Source: Piezodorus guildinii (taxonomy: Eukaryota > Arthropoda > Insecta > Hemiptera > Pentatomidae). From it: a stretch of DNA of 64,000 bases. The stretch lies in contig CM041295.1 of NCBI GenBank assembly GCA_023052935.1, forward strand, positions 167,888,366 through 167,952,365. Reading direction: 5' to 3'. Both the position numbers and the translations under genes were made by a program. The number at the start of each line of letters is the position of its first letter. The first letter of the stretch is position 1. Of the stretch, positions 21,816 through 35,179 are shown piece after piece. The notes beneath the pieces are model-generated. The model ran no database searches. It was not told the origin of the DNA and worked only from the letters and a program-made list of their open reading frames with translations.

Positions 21816-24790
21816 TTAATTTTTTTTATTTTGTTTGTTATGAATTTGAAAAGAGAGTGAGCTATACTGACTCAGCTTCTTGAGAGGCGAGGGGAAATTT
21901 CATATTTCTCTATAATGATTCTCGCATGACCTACCTTAATAAGTAATCATTATTTATTGCTTTATCCGTTTTTGTCATATAACCTGTAATTAGCTATGGA
22001 AAAAGAAATCTTTTTGCTGTAATTGGTTCGCTGACCTTTTCTGTTTGTTTATTTGTAGGATAGTGGTTACGAAAGCTTCCTAATGCTAATGGCTTACCGT
22101 CCAGTAATTTATCTTTTATATTGAGTCAACAAAAGGAACCTTCCTCACTAATAAATTTGATAATGAAATTTAGGACGTTAAATCCTAGACACCTTTGTTT
22201 ACTTTAGTTGGATGATGTTATAAAAATAAGTTAATAAAAAACACGTCACTATTTTAAAAAATATGGTGGGCGACTTTCGCATACCTTCGTTGTCAAAATG
22301 GATTTAAGAATTTTCAAATACAGTTAGAGATGAAACATATAGGTAATTAAAAGGGTCGACGCCATGGCTCAAATATACATAATAAATAATTATACTCCTA
22401 CTGCCAAATTCAAACCTACGTTTTTTTTTAAGTTGTTAAATTGTTTTTAAAAATGGTGGTGAGTTAAAGGCCTGTCTTGCAAGCACTAGATCACTTAGTT
22501 TTTTTCAATTTATTATTTCAATATAAGCAAATTAGTATAAATGATTTCTTATCTTATTTAAAGTATTGGCGGATAAAATTATCTATCAAAATAAAACTGA
22601 CCTCTATATGTTGCTTTGCATATATGTTACTTGTAGGAAGTTATGAATTTTAAGTAACATGTTTTTCAACGCAATTATTACAAACTTCAATATCTTTATG
22701 CATGACACACGGTTTTGTTTAGTCATCACACAGATATCAGTAAGTGGGAAAAGTTAAGATAACAGGGACATAATCTTGTCTTATCGATTATTTCATGCTT
22801 TCCCTCTCGAGTTTAACACAAAAACAAAAAATGGAAATCTCATTGTTATCAGCAATGACTGGTTTTCGCTCATTTGCATATTTTTGTATATAATGTGGGC
22901 CAAGAATATGTTGCAATTATATACATATTTGTGTGAGCACGCTTACATTTTTTTTTTAATATTGATCGATTAATTATTTTCAGTATCTTGACTTGGATAA
23001 CTTATTGAAATTTCTCTAATGAGAAATTTATGATTAGAACTAAATTGTAATTAGAAGATCACAAAAAATCTCTTAAGACTTGGCTAAAAAGTAGCATAAC
23101 TTATTGTCTCCGTCAATTAGTATGTTAAAAGAATTAAAGGGATTTCTCGCTATATTCTAAACTTGAACAAAAGTGTTTTTTTTTTTTTTTAAATAATTGA
23201 ACACTTTTCATTTCCAATTATGTTTTATTTTGTCGACTGTTTCATAAATAAATGTTTTCTACGTTCCGGGTTTATCTCTCCATTTACAAGAATTATATGA
23301 AGTCAAAAATGTTGCAAATTATTACACAATGGTTTATTATTTCAAAATAACTATATTAGGGTATAACTGTTTGTATAGCTGTTTAAAGGTAATGAACTAA
23401 TATTAAAATTAGTAATACAAACAGATTTTTTTTAATTCGTTATTTGGATTCTAAATTTTAAGGGACGTAATTTTATTTGGTCGATTACAAATAATAAACC
23501 AAAAAAAAATTCAGTAAACATACAATTTTTGTTTAAATTATTTCGAAGTAATATATGTTTATTGCAGAGGTATAATTTAAATATGTGTATAATAGTTACC
23601 TTTTTTATTTATTTGTTTTAATTATTAATAGCATTATTATAGAAAAATTGCTGTTTCGCTTTCAAATGAATTATATTGGCCCTCTGTATTCTCTTGCTAT
23701 TAAACAGGCCAGACCGGGTAGCTTACATAATAATAGAAATAGAAAAGTAATCCAAGCCATACACATTACCAAAAATAATAATAGGACTATAAACCACAAA
23801 ACAAATACAAAAAACCTTGGCACACATTACAGAGACATTTTAAATAATGTAAAGTCACAATAACATAACAAAAATGATTTGATTAAAAAATAAAAAAATA
23901 AAAAACAATAAAAAAACCATAGCAACATAATATAAATATGTAACAAGCCATAGGATTTAGAGCAATTATTTAAAATTACATAAGGTAAAAGTCATTTTTG
24001 TTATGCTCACCTTTAAACGATGTAAAGTTTTAAAAGTTACCTTTTGTTTCTTGTTATTGCCTGGTTTTGATTATGAATCTGCTTTAACTTTAAAGTTTAT
24101 TGGATAAGCATCTTTAGCTCCTAAAATGCCCTTTACTTTGTACAAGCCTAGTTAGTTTCCCGATTAAACATCGAAAGAAAAAAAAAAATTTGTAAACAAA
24201 GAGGTGATTCTCATATATTTTAATCATTATGAACATTTTTTACGAATTAACAGCATGTCTGGTTTAAACTCATTTTTATTACTGAGAATCATTAAGAAAA
24301 GTACACCGCATCAAACCTGAGATGGCAATTTAACTCTGTCATTTAGAACATAAGGAATCCATAGGGCGTTATACTTTATTCGTTACAATTTACAAAATAA
24401 TTATTAAATAATTGGATCAATCCCGAATTTTTAAATGTTTTCGGCGTTAAAAGGATAAGTATAGAATCTAGCTTTTTATGTATTAAAATGGAAAGTATTT
24501 TTATACCCTCGTAGCTTTAAATAAATGGTCTTAGTTAGGAGATATAAAACTAAATCGGGCTTTAATTTCATGTAGGTTCTATCCTCATTGAAATAGTCTT
24601 ACAAGACTTAAATAACTATTTTTCAAATTTTCTTTCTCTTAAGTACCTTTGATTTTTTTTTCAATAACTAAAAAAAAAAAAAACAACCGGTAAATATAAA
24701 ACAAAAAATGTGTATTCCCCATTGTTATATATGATAATTTCGGTATATATCTTTCTCTCAAACCAATACAACTCTTTTATCAAGTTTATG
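21816..24790. other. No feature recognised
   Basis: AT-rich sequence. A 92-codon frame at 23585-23863 and a 65-codon frame at 22776-22973 show no recognisable domains and are probably chance. Confidence 0.55.
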
Positions 24791-24795
24791 TTTAT

Positions 24796-25400
24796 TGTGT
24801 GTTGGGCGCACCTGATTTTTTTTTTTTTTTTTTTTTTTTACAATGATCCTTACCTTGCAAAAGAATTTAGATATCGATCTCAGTTAATTAACGGGCTGAT
24901 ATTCGTGTATTTCTGGGGGAGGGGGGTGGTAAAAAGTGGAACGAATAGCGGTTGGTCTGCGGTGCCAACTTCCATCGACGCCAACCTATCGTTCCCATCA
25001 TCATACAGTTCCCTTTGCTAACCGAGTCCGGTTATTCCTTCAGGTTACGCCAATCACTTGCGGGGTAGAAAATCGTTTAGGCATCCGAGAAATTACTGCG
25101 TTCGCTTCTACCTCGCGGCATAATTGTCACTGTAATAGCTTCCATCTGGAACTCTTCTAAGATTAAACTCCGTCGTCAATTACGCGTGTTCCTGGGTATT
25201 AGTTGGGGTGTAAACCATGGTTGAATAGAAGCTTACTCCATTTAATCGAACTAATTAGTCTGCCTGAGAACTTCCAGTAGACAACCAGACAAATCAGATG
25301 GTCGAAAGACAGTTGGACCCCCCAAGGTCGCGGTATAGCCGACTCTGCCAGTGAATGCCCCCTAGTCCCTCGGGCTGTTGCGTGACTAATTAATTTTGCT
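24796..25400. other. Poly(T) tract followed by GC-richer unclassified island
   Basis: A GTGTGTTGGGCGC motif and about 23 T bases at 24796-24840 precede roughly 550 bp that are less AT-rich than the neighbours, with overlapping short frames at 24710-25160. It may be the body of a retroposed element with the poly(A) on the minus strand. No protein or RNA family was recognised. Confidence 0.4.
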
Positions 25401-26174
25401 TTATAATTAGGTTATTTTTGGAAGCCTCTCATGCCAGAGTTATCTTCAAACAGAATCTTTCACGTTTCTTCATTATCTCCAATCAAATATGGGTGGTTTT
25501 AGTATATCTGACAATAAATAAGTGATGTTTACAGTTCGAGAGAGAAGCGATTGCACGATTGGGAACTACTTAAACTTCCCCACCTTTGATAAACTATTTT
25601 ATTTATTTTTACTTCTTTATTTAAATCAACTTACAGACATTTTTACATTGAGAGTAGAAGTCACTATCCCACTAAGGCAATCCCGTGTGTGGTATAGGAG
25701 TTCACTTACGGCATGGTTACATGAGTGCTGAATATAACATAAAATTATGATCATATCTCATCTCCCATCTAAACATTTTTAAAAGGTAATGTTTTCGGTG
25801 TGGAGTAAAGTAAAATTGGATTTAGACCTTGCTCAAACTTGGGCCAGTTTCAATCCTAACGGTTGACATGTTTTTGGTTAACTGATTTCTCTTTATTTAC
25901 CTGTCCTGACTCCTCGAACGTAATTCGAACTTTCGGTATAACTATTACTATTTTCATTAAAATAATATATGTAAATTTATAATAAAATAAATATGTAAAT
26001 GGATGAATCAAGCACTACAAGTATAACAAATAAATCCACCAGCAAGGCCAAAGTATGCATTGAATTTACATGTTTGCTTTGCGATTACTTGGCAGATTCG
26101 TAAAATCTATTAAAGACCTGTTGGTTTTTAATTTGGGTCTCTCTCTCTCCTCTCTCCTCTCCTCTATATATATA

Positions 26175-26206
<32 letters not shown>

Positions 26207-26680
26207 GTAGCAGAAGAGCTCCCCACTTCGTTGCAAGACAAATCTACAGAGGCTGGAATAATCGATCTTTAAAAATATTTGATAATAAAAAAACATGTGT
26301 TAATGTTGTTGGTATGAGAATAGAGGTTATAACCTGTTCTCGGTGTGTAAATACGTCCTTTTATTTGTTAATTTATTTGTTCAATAAATATTGTGTGCAA
26401 AACTTGTTAGTTTTTACACCGACCTGCCAAAATATATATATATAATATATGCATATATATATGCATATACAACTACTGTTATTTCCCCTAAGGTTTGATT
26501 TTTAAACGTGTTACCAACTCATTTTTCCAAATTATAACACTTTTCCGATGACTTTCAAACAATATAATATGGATATAGTACTTTTTGGAATGAAACGTAG
26601 ATATAGTAATTTTTGGAAAGAATTAAAAGGGATATAGTACTTTTTGGAAGAATATAACGCGCGGTAAGTTGGTATCAGTT
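25401..26680. other. No gene; AT-rich with simple repeats
   Basis: Holds a CTCTCC-rich run and an (AT)n tract at about 26142-26206, and three imperfect copies of GGATATAGTACTTTTTGGA near 26570-26655. No coding sequence was recognised. Confidence 0.6.
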
Positions 26681-26689
26681 ACTATAACC

Positions 26690-27566
26690 TTCCTAATACA
26701 ATATAGCTTTTTTCAGTCAAATTCATAATTTTTTCAGTCAAATTCATAATTTTTTCAGTCAAATTCATAATTTTTTCAATCAAATTCATAATTTTTTCAG
26801 TCAAATTCATAATTTTTTCAATCAAATTCATAATTTTTTCAGTCAATTTCATAATTTCTTGTACCCATTTCATACAGTCAATTTAATGAGGTTTTGCTAC
26901 CAAGAACATAACATTTTTATTAAATCTAGTTGTTGTTTAAGGTCACTTTATGTTACTGTGCTTAATCCGACGGTGCAGCGGGAGTCTTAAGTTTTGCCTA
27001 CCCAGGTTTACTTAAGATAGGGAGGGATGTTTTAGGAGTTCCACTTTTTAAATCTTTTAAGAGTCACCTGTGGCGCACTAATATAAGGCGATCTGCTGGT
27101 TTTGGATTTGCGGCCTTAGCATAGAAGGCTGTTATGCTAGCCACTACTCCACAGGTGACCCTCGATACATTCAACAAGGTGTTTGAATCTGCCGGATTTG
27201 AACCCGGGACCTTGAACATATTAATCATTAACACCTTGCTGAATGTGTTCAGGGTCACCTGTGGAGTAGTGGCTAGCTTAACAGCCTCTTTTAAAGGACG
27301 AAATAAACATCCCTCCCTATCTTAAGTAAACCTGGGTAGGCAAAACTTAAGACTCCCGCTGCACCATCGGATTAAGCACAGTAACATAAAGTGACGTTAA
27401 ACAACAACTAGATTTAATAAAAAATGTTATGTTCTTGGTAGCAAAACCTCATTAAATTGACTGTATGAAATGGGTACAAGAAATTATGAAATTGACTGAA
27501 AAAATTATGAATTTGATTGAAAAAATTATGAATTTGACTGAAAAAATTATGAATTTGATTGAAAAA
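26690..27566. mobile_element. Foldback element with SINE-like core and 21-bp terminal repeats
   Basis: Large inverted repeat. The unique arms at about 26856-27035 and 27307-27483 are nearly identical in inverted orientation. The outermost parts are tandem 21-bp repeats of a TTTTTCAGTCAAATTCATAAT type, about 7 on the left (26708-26855) and 4 on the right, inverted (27484-27565). Inner inverted pairs include CACCTGTGGAGTAGTGGCTA (minus 27150s; plus 27254 on) and AACACCTTG(T/C)TGAATGT. The centre carries a tRNA-like B box (GGTTCAAATCC, minus). The design suggests two SINE-like units fused head to head. Confidence 0.8.
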
Positions 27567-28029
27567 CTAAGTTGTTTTTACAAACATTTTATTCATCAAA
27601 GATTATAATGAATTTTTTCTTATTAATGATGAACTTTATAGGTGTTGGTAGTACATAAATACATAGATTACAGACCGCTATTCATGATTCTCGGTTATAG
27701 AATTCGAGTAAAACGTGTCTTTGTAGAATGATGTTCTTCTTCTCAGACTAAATTGATATCTTGGGATGAGAGGAGTGTACGCGGCCTTAACTACCGTGTC
27801 GGAAAGGGAAGAACCGTTACCGGCGTAAAATCCGTGAAATTCGAAAACATCAACAACTGCTGTAATTGCAGACATCACAGTCCTAGGTCACAGGTCGGCT
27901 TCGAACCTTTTGTCCCGCATTTTTTAATAAAAAAAATAATTGACGTTCCGCAATATTTTTAAACGTATAATTAAATTCTATTAGACGTTTTATATTAAAA
28001 TGGTTATTGCCCAGATGGCCCTGATTTCA

Positions 28030-29870
28030 ATGCTATTGGATATTTTTTACAAAACAGATATTTTTACATTTTAATCGCTGTCACCTGATTACGTCTAAAA
28101 ACACACACAAGTACTTCAAACCCGTTTTGAATATCATTTATTTTATTTTAATGTTTTTAAGATACTAAATACAGGATCAATTTTATTCTAAATCATACTA
28201 AATACATATTTCCTTTCATAGCATAAAAATAAATTTATTATTAAAAAAAAAAAGAATTAAAGTTAAAAAAGAAGAAGTTGATTTAGAAAAAGGTACTAAA
28301 GAAAGTTTTCTATGAAATTGATATTTCAACATATTTGTATTTTTATCGAAATTTTCATCTGATTTTTTCTTAAAAACACACAAGTGCTTTAAAACGCTTT
28401 GAACATTACATTTCTTTTTAAAAGTTATGGACACATTTAATTTCATTCCAAATTATTCAAAACCATTTTCTTTCACAACTTAAAAAAACAAGTTATTAAT
28501 ATAGTTATTAACAATTAAGATGCAGATTTCTAAAATGTTCATAAAAAGACATTTTTTATGAACTTGATATTGTACCATATTTATTTTTCATAGTTTAGGT
28601 TTATTTAAAACCTACCTAGGCCTAAACTATGCTTTTGGAAATTGCATCTCTGTCCGAAATTTACTTAGTTCATTCCAAATAATACTTAAATATTTACTTC
28701 AATAACGTATAAATAAAAGTATCAATATAGTAAAAAAACAATTTGAGATGCTTATTTTGAAAAGGTACTAATAGACATTTTTTATTAAATGGATTTTTCT
28801 GTCGTATTTGTATTTTGATCGTTCAGTTTTCAAAATCTGTCATCTGATTTCATCTAAAAGTGCTTCAGAATTCCTTTTGAACATCACAATTCTTTTCAAT
28901 AGGTACTGGAAACACATTCTATTTCTTTTAAAATCTCTCTAATACATTTTGTTCCATAACATAAAAATAAAATCATTAATATTATAAAAAAAAAAAAAAA
29001 TGAGTTACTGATTTCGAGATTGTACTAAAGGACATTTTTTATCAAACTGATATTTTGACATATATTTACATTGTATTGTTGTATTGAAATCTTTCCTCCT
29101 ATTTTATAATACTTTATCATTTATTATCCTAGAAACTCTCTAATCCTTTATTAAATATGTTTATATGTAAGGTATATATTCGGCCGTTTCACAAAAGAAG
29201 TTTTTGATACATTTTTTTATTTATTTACTTTTACACATGACAACATTTGAGACTCTAGGGCCATTTTCAAGCATTTAACATTTATCCTCCGTCCTGTAGG
29301 TGTTTATAATTTCATCTCTTTCAAAAATTTACTTAGTACGAATTTAATTTCCTATTCATACTAAAACATTTACGTTGATAACATAAAAATTAAGGTAATA
29401 ATTTTTTTTTATTTTTTAATGAGACGCTGATTTTGAAAAAAAGTACAAAAAGGCCTTTTTTTATTAAATTGACATTTTGATGAAAGTCCAGTAAAATTTC
29501 AGTTACTTTACAAATATACTGAACACCCTACTAACTGAAAAACCAAACTAATATATTTCCTACCAAAACATAAATATAATTTTATTAATATAGTAAAAAA
29601 AAATCTAGATTAAATGTGAAAGCAAATGAGAGATTTTTCAGTTTTAGTATCGAAAACCGATATGAGATTCAATTTAAAAACCACAAAAGGGTTTTCAAAA
29701 TTTTTATCTCTTTCTAAAATTTACATACTACGCATTTAATGTGACAAAAAAATAATGTAAAAATAAATTTATTAATATAATTTAAAAAAACTTCTAGTTA
29801 TCAATATACAAAACATCGAATTATTGGTTCGACAAGAAACTAATAAGAGATTTTAGTGTTTCCTGTGAAA
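28030..29870. repeat. Degenerate tandem repeat, period about 190-270 bp
   Basis: Anchor phrases recur at loose regular spacing. A TTATTAATATAGTAAAAAA-like block occurs near 28225, 28494, 28718, 28974, 29390, 29580 and 29770. ACACAAGTGCTT-like blocks occur near 28103, 28377 and 28859. GACATTTTTTAT and TTGATATTTTGACATAT blocks lie between them. The copies are strongly diverged and full of indels. Confidence 0.6.
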
Positions 29871-29994
29871 TTTCTTTTAAAATAAAACAAATAATAGATA
29901 TAGTACTTTAAAATATTTCTGTATGTTTTGTGGAGCCAAAAATGTACTCATATTTTGGCACTATTTATATTATTTTATTTTAATAATCATAAAT

Positions 29995-31990
29995 TTTTTA
30001 TTTATTCTGGGATATGTCCCTTCAGAATAATATTACACAAAAATTAAATTAGAGCTTTAGTATCTTAGAGTAAAAAAAAAAATAAATAAAAAGCAACAGA
30101 AATGAGAAAGAAAATGAACAATATTTATAAATTCTTAGTTAGCTTCTTATGATAATTTAGAAAAACAAACAAAACAAATTAGACAAGAATGAAAAAAAAT
30201 AAAAAGATGTTCCTATATACATTGCAAAATAAATTATGCATAAAATAAAATTCATAAATCTTTAATATACAAAATAAAATGTGATAAATAATCGTTTCTC
30301 TCTGCCGGTTTTCATTGAAATTTGCAAATCACTTGAGGTCATTTGAAAATTAGATAGACAGGAAGTGTTTGATAAACGGGATTTGAAGGTAGGAAGAGTA
30401 TTGGAATGACGGATATAAGAATGAATAGAATTCCATATGGACGAGGATCGGATAAGGAAAGATCTGTCATAAGCTACGGTTCGATGAGGCGTTATATACA
30501 GGTCTGAAGACCGCGAACGAGTGTTGCGGGAGTGGACGGAGGATTTAAATGAAATTATATGAGAGATGTACGATGGACGTTGAGATCGGAGAACTTGGAA
30601 GAGAAAGGATGCCAGGAAGTACTTTACTTAAAACGATAGAATGGATAAAGCCATTTTAACTCCTCGTAGAATCGGGCTACAGAAGTGTCCCTGGATATCC
30701 CGAAGATGAAACGTATCAGGCAGTTAAATAATCGTTTTAGTTTAGCTTCAAGATCCCCAGAGACACCCCCGTACATCGCGCAACAGTAGTCAAAGTGGGG
30801 TTGTCAGTTGATAGTCGTTTCTAATGGAAGAAGGTTACGATGGTTATTTAGGAGTTTTAAGATGGAAATTGTGCGTTGAGAAATTTCGGAAACGTGGTTT
30901 TTCCAGGAAAGAGATTGGTCGAGGGTTAATCCAAGGTTTTTGACGGTTTGATGGAATTTTATAGGTTCATTATTTAAAAACAATGTTGGGATTAAGGAAA
31001 GGGTTTTGAGGAGTGGATTGGATCCTATTACAATCGCCTTGGTTTTATCTGAATTTAACTCTAGCTTGTTGTCAGCTGCATAGCAACTAATTCGGTTTAA
31101 ATCATCCTGGAGCTTTTCTGTTGCTAGTAATATTCTGTTGAAGGAGAGGTCAATTTGGAGGTCATCCGCATACAAATGGTATTGGGAATGATGTATATGG
31201 AAGGGAAGGTCGTTTATGTAGGTAGCAAAGAGGGTAGGAGGTAGTGATGATCCCTGAGGAACACAACATGACAGAGGCAGAGTCCTGGAAGGAGGTTGGC
31301 CTGGGACTACCATATACTGAGAGCGATCGGAGAGGAAGGAGTTGAACCAGTGCAGAGCACTGTTTGATAAGGGAAGATTTCGTAGTTTGGTAAGAAGAAT
31401 TGTATGGTCAACTGTATCAAATGCCTTGGAAAAATTTAGCAGAACAAGTTTTTGATGTTCAACGGCAGATTGTAGGTCATGAGTTATTTTTAGGAGAGCG
31501 AATTGCGTTGAATAACCAGGTCGGAAGCCGGATTGGAGAGGATTTATAAGAGAACGTTGTTCTAGGAAATTTGATAATTGATTGTGTACAAGACGTTCTG
31601 AGGTTTGGAAAGATTAGAGGGAAGAGAAATAGGACGGAAGTCAGACGGTGAAGTAGGATTTGGGATGTCATTTAGTGGTCGTACTAAGGCGGTTTTCCAA
31701 TAAGAAGGGAATATGGAGTTTTGCAAGGAAAAATTGTAAATATGATATAAAACTGGTATAAGGAAGGACTGGAAGACAGGATTTTATTAGTTTTACTGGA
31801 ATGTTGTCAGGTCCGTAATCGTTTGTGTGGGATTTAAAAATAGTTGTCAATAATTCGTCATAGGAAATATGGGCAAAGAATAAACTTTCTGGATTAAAAC
31901 TGTGGTGTTCAATACCGGTAGTGGATGATAGGTCATGAGATAAGGTTACGAAATGCATGTTGAGATCGTTTGGTGGGACAGGAATGGAAT
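29995..31990 (-). pseudogene. Decayed LINE with reverse transcriptase
   Basis: Minus-strand RT relic in several frames. 31958-31668 holds an N-terminal RT block (YGPDNIPVKLIKSCLPVL). 31313-30804 holds CCVPQGSSLPPTLFATYIND, the catalytic HLYADDLQIDLSF and a C-terminal block NLGLTLDQSLSWKNHV. 30800-30300 continues as broken coding sequence. The style YADDLQI with LGLTLD fits the CR1/Jockey-like LINE group; I cannot fix the clade. The 3' end has a hairpin at 30003-30029 that recurs at 39.7 and 42.4 kb. Several frameshifts make it inactive. Confidence 0.78.
30003..30029 (-). other. Conserved 3'-end hairpin of LINE
   Basis: A palindrome TATTCT-GGGA-loop-TCCC-AGAATA. The same design is seen at 39679-39706 and 42376-42403. 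Such 3' stem-loops can serve as RT recognition sites in LINEs. Confidence 0.6.
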
Positions 31991-32451
31991 AGCAGTTATT
32001 GGATTCTGGAATTTTATTATAAATCCTTCCAGACAGTTTTTGATATATTTCATTACATACTCAAATATAATAATTTCTAAATATCTAACTTATTGAGTAG
32101 AATTGTAAAGTGTTTTTCATTCTTGTGGAGGGATGCATGAAGCTTAAAATAAATATTTGATAAATTAGTGATTTTCCATGCACGTAATCTCTATCACGTT
32201 ATGAATGTTTTTTAGCTGCTAAAAGCTTTCTTTTATGATTCACCGACAAGAACAAGTCCTTGGGAAATACTTTTTTCATCAGACTACGTTATATACTGAT
32301 GAAGAAAAAAAAAATGAAAGCTTCTAAAGTAGGATCTTTAACCCCACTTTCATGCTTACGAAGATTCCATACTTTAATATCTGCGTTAAAAACATGAGTA
32401 AAAAGAAATAAACATCTCTAAAATTATTAATTACTAATTATTAACGACGTA

Positions 32452-32690
32452 GGAGCGACGTGGTCTAGAGGATTGAGCACTAGACTACTGTTTTTAGGGT
32501 TTGAAACCTACTGTGCTAAAATAATTATTTATCCATTAAGCGGTAAGGCAAACCTGGTATAAGAACATCCAGTGGCAAACCCAGTCTCCAAAAAGTGAGA
32601 ACCTAAAAATTTGAAGGAAAAATGAACGTGTTCTCTGCCTAATTATCTTCTTTCTCGGCTGTTGGCTTAGAAATAGTACCAATCTCTATT
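32452..32690 (+). mobile_element. tRNA-derived SINE, family 1
   Basis: Plus strand. The head GGAGCGACGTGGTCTAGAGG (32452-32471) carries A box TGGTCTAGAGG and is nearly identical to the 18.8 kb copy. The B box is decayed (GGGTTTGAAACCT). The TAATTATTTAT block follows. Confidence 0.72.
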
Positions 32691-32739
32691 CATAGTGAAC
32701 CCGAAATGCTTGAGGTTTTAGAATTTATTATTCGTTCAT

Positions 32740-33005
32740 TCCTTTAAAGTCATTTTTATGTTACTTTGAATAATCGGATGTTGCTGCTGTGTGAGCCCTG
32801 CATTTCGCCTTTCCAGGTTTAATTAAGATAGGGAACTTTAACGAGTACCTCACATCGCACAGGCTAGGGACCACCATTTTATATCTCCTCCGAAGGACCC
32901 CATGACTAAGGATTTTTAACTCCCTTAAAAAACATCTACCGGGTTTGGACCCGCGACTTTGGCTATGGGAACCTTGGCTATCCACTCTTCAGAATATTTG
33001 GCGTA
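32740..33005 (-). mobile_element. SINE related to the arms of the 27 kb foldback
   Basis: On the minus strand a tRNA-like head with AGAGTGGATAGCC and B box GCGGGTCCAAACCCGG is followed by a body and tail. The tail shares CCAGGTTTAATTAAGATAGG and TTATGTTACT blocks with the foldback arms near 26960-27030. This copy shows the undoubled form of that element. Confidence 0.6.
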
Positions 33006-33009
33006 CAGG

Positions 33010-33950
33010 TTAATAACTAAAAAACATCAACTAAATTAGTTTCGATTCTATAAAGAATTCGGTGTAATTCATTGACTGTACTCTTCTATTTGAAAATACA
33101 ACTTTAAATCAAAATCTTCAGATTTCTTCGATGTTAATTTTCGCTATTATACGATTTACAATAAAGAATCCCTCTATATTTCTCTACAACTAGAGCTAAT
33201 AATTTATGAAATTTGAAGAAGCATTTTACCTATCAAAATTCTATTCCTTCTCAACAGCTGTTAATGTAGGAAACGATGTAGACGATTTGTCATTAAAATA
33301 CAGTTGAAAGTAATTACGTTCCAATCAAAATGAACAGAGTAAAGTTCAGACTGATTGAAATAATTTTATATAATGTTTCGTTCGTGATCTTCTATAATCT
33401 GATTCTGCATTCTTGCAACATATGACAAGATTTCTAATGATTAATCTCATTACGTACAAACAGAGAACAAAATTTTTTTTGTATATTTTCTTGCATTAGA
33501 ATATTTTGAGGTTACGCTTATGAAAGACAATGATGAAAGAACTACACTTGCGTAGAAAATCAATGAGTTGAAAGGTCAGGTGCCTAATTAGCCCACCAGG
33601 CTGCTCTACATTTCAAGTAGAGGGAAAAACAGAAAGGGAAAAAAAACTTCCGGTCTTTGGACATCATGTAAAATGGAAATATTTCTCGACCCTCTTAAAT
33701 GGGATTATATTATTAGGAGTATGGCCTTTATGATGTTACCTAATCTATTGACATAAATTACACTATTCATAATATGTCATGCAATTTTTCTAGAGCTTTC
33801 ATCTTGTAGTTTTATTTTATCGAATAATACTTATACTACCATAAATATTTCCCATATATTTAATCTATTATATTATTCATTTGAGTATTATTCTACAGTT
33901 TGATTTACTTCACAAATGGAATTCCTCCAATGCCATTTTCAAATTTTAAT
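33010..33950. other. No feature recognised
   Basis: AT-rich sequence without identifiable genes or repeats. Confidence 0.6.
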
Positions 33951-33959
33951 CTCACCTTT

Positions 33960-34720
33960 CAACAAGATATCTTCTTTACCCGACAATGGTAAACAGGCTC
34001 CCCCCTCCCCCACTCCCTACGAAATGGCCTTAAATGCCACGCGAATCTCATAAATCTAATGCTTCCTCTACATCTTCTCTTCTTCTCCTATATGTCCCTT
34101 ATGAGTTCCGCTCAGAACACGCAAGACCCTTATTGGAACGCTTCTTTCCCGCAAGAACCTTTATTCCCTTGAGCGTCCGTCTGTACTGTCTTCTGTCTAA
34201 ACAATCTTGGTTAGTCCTACATGGTCCATATGATCTTCAACTTGCTTGAAATATCCTGTTGAATCTCTTGGACAGTGGATTAGCTGAAAAATCTTAGGTT
34301 CCAGTCTTTCAGGATTCATCCTCATCACCCTAACCTAATGTCTAGGTCTGATTTTTTCTTATAGATTTCTTGAATCTACCTCAACCTGTATCCTTCAGGC
34401 GTTCTACTAGTTCCGTAGAATCGTCTGAGAGTTCTTCTTCCTATTTTTCAGAAGCCGCTCCAGGCCGGGAAGACAAAAAGTTTCTGTTTCATAGAGTATC
34501 ACTGGCTTGACGACCGTGATATAATGTCGTATCCTAATTTTAGTAGATAAGCTCTTCTTGTTATAAAGATTACTGGTGGTAAAACTTAGTTTCTCTATTT
34601 TGGCGACTCTTTCCTTATGCATATGATTTCTTCAAGGTATTTAAATCTCTGAGTCACTTTAACTGTTGGTTCCAACGCTTTCTTCTTAAAACCCGCTTTT
34701 ATCATTGAATTTTTGAATGA
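33960..34720 (-). pseudogene. LINE RT C-terminal relic
   Basis: Minus-strand broken frames. 34622-34407 contains HYITVVKPVILYETETFCL and LERLLKNRKKNSQTILRN, the post-palm region typical of animal LINEs (ILYGSETW...). Near 34340-34290 another frame gives GDEDES / VMRMNPERLEPKIF-like sequence. Catalytic RT motifs are absent. Confidence 0.55.
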
Positions 34721-34862
34721 ATATGTATCTTTTATATTTAATTACTTTATTAGTAATTTTTACTCCATATAATATTTTTCCCACTCTGATTAGAATAGGT
34801 TGGTTACCTGATCAATAACCTGGCTTAAAGAAGGAAAGGGTGTAAACGCAAATTATGTAATC

Positions 34863-35000
34863 AAGAAAGTTCCTTTACACCCCATGAACGATCCTAGGTA
34901 AGGTATACGAGTATACTAGGATACATAGAGTTTGTAGGCCAACGACTGTGAAAGGAGTTGATTAATCCGAAATCACTCAGCTTCTAGGTTCGTTCTCCTT
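34863..35000 (-). mobile_element. SINE family 1, 3' fragment
   Basis: Carries the minus-strand tail GATCGTTCATGGGGTGTAAA and the GATTAATC / CTGAG blocks of the 18.6 kb copy. The head is missing. Confidence 0.5.
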
Positions 35001-35179
35001 TTCTTGAAGTTCTTACTTTATACTGGCTGTTTGTGCTTCAGGAAAGGGAGAATTCAGAGGGCTACACAACGCGGAACTTTATAGCTTGTACCCCTCAAGT
35101 ATAAATGAATTTGTGCAGTATCGCGGTATACCTACCTACACAAAATAGGTATGCGAAGTTGTTAGGCTTGGTAAAGAAC

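Noticed and set aside
27770..27915. Another tRNA-derived SINE
   Set aside because: There is a GGTTCGAAGCC-like sequence on the minus strand, but no convincing A box at a suitable distance.
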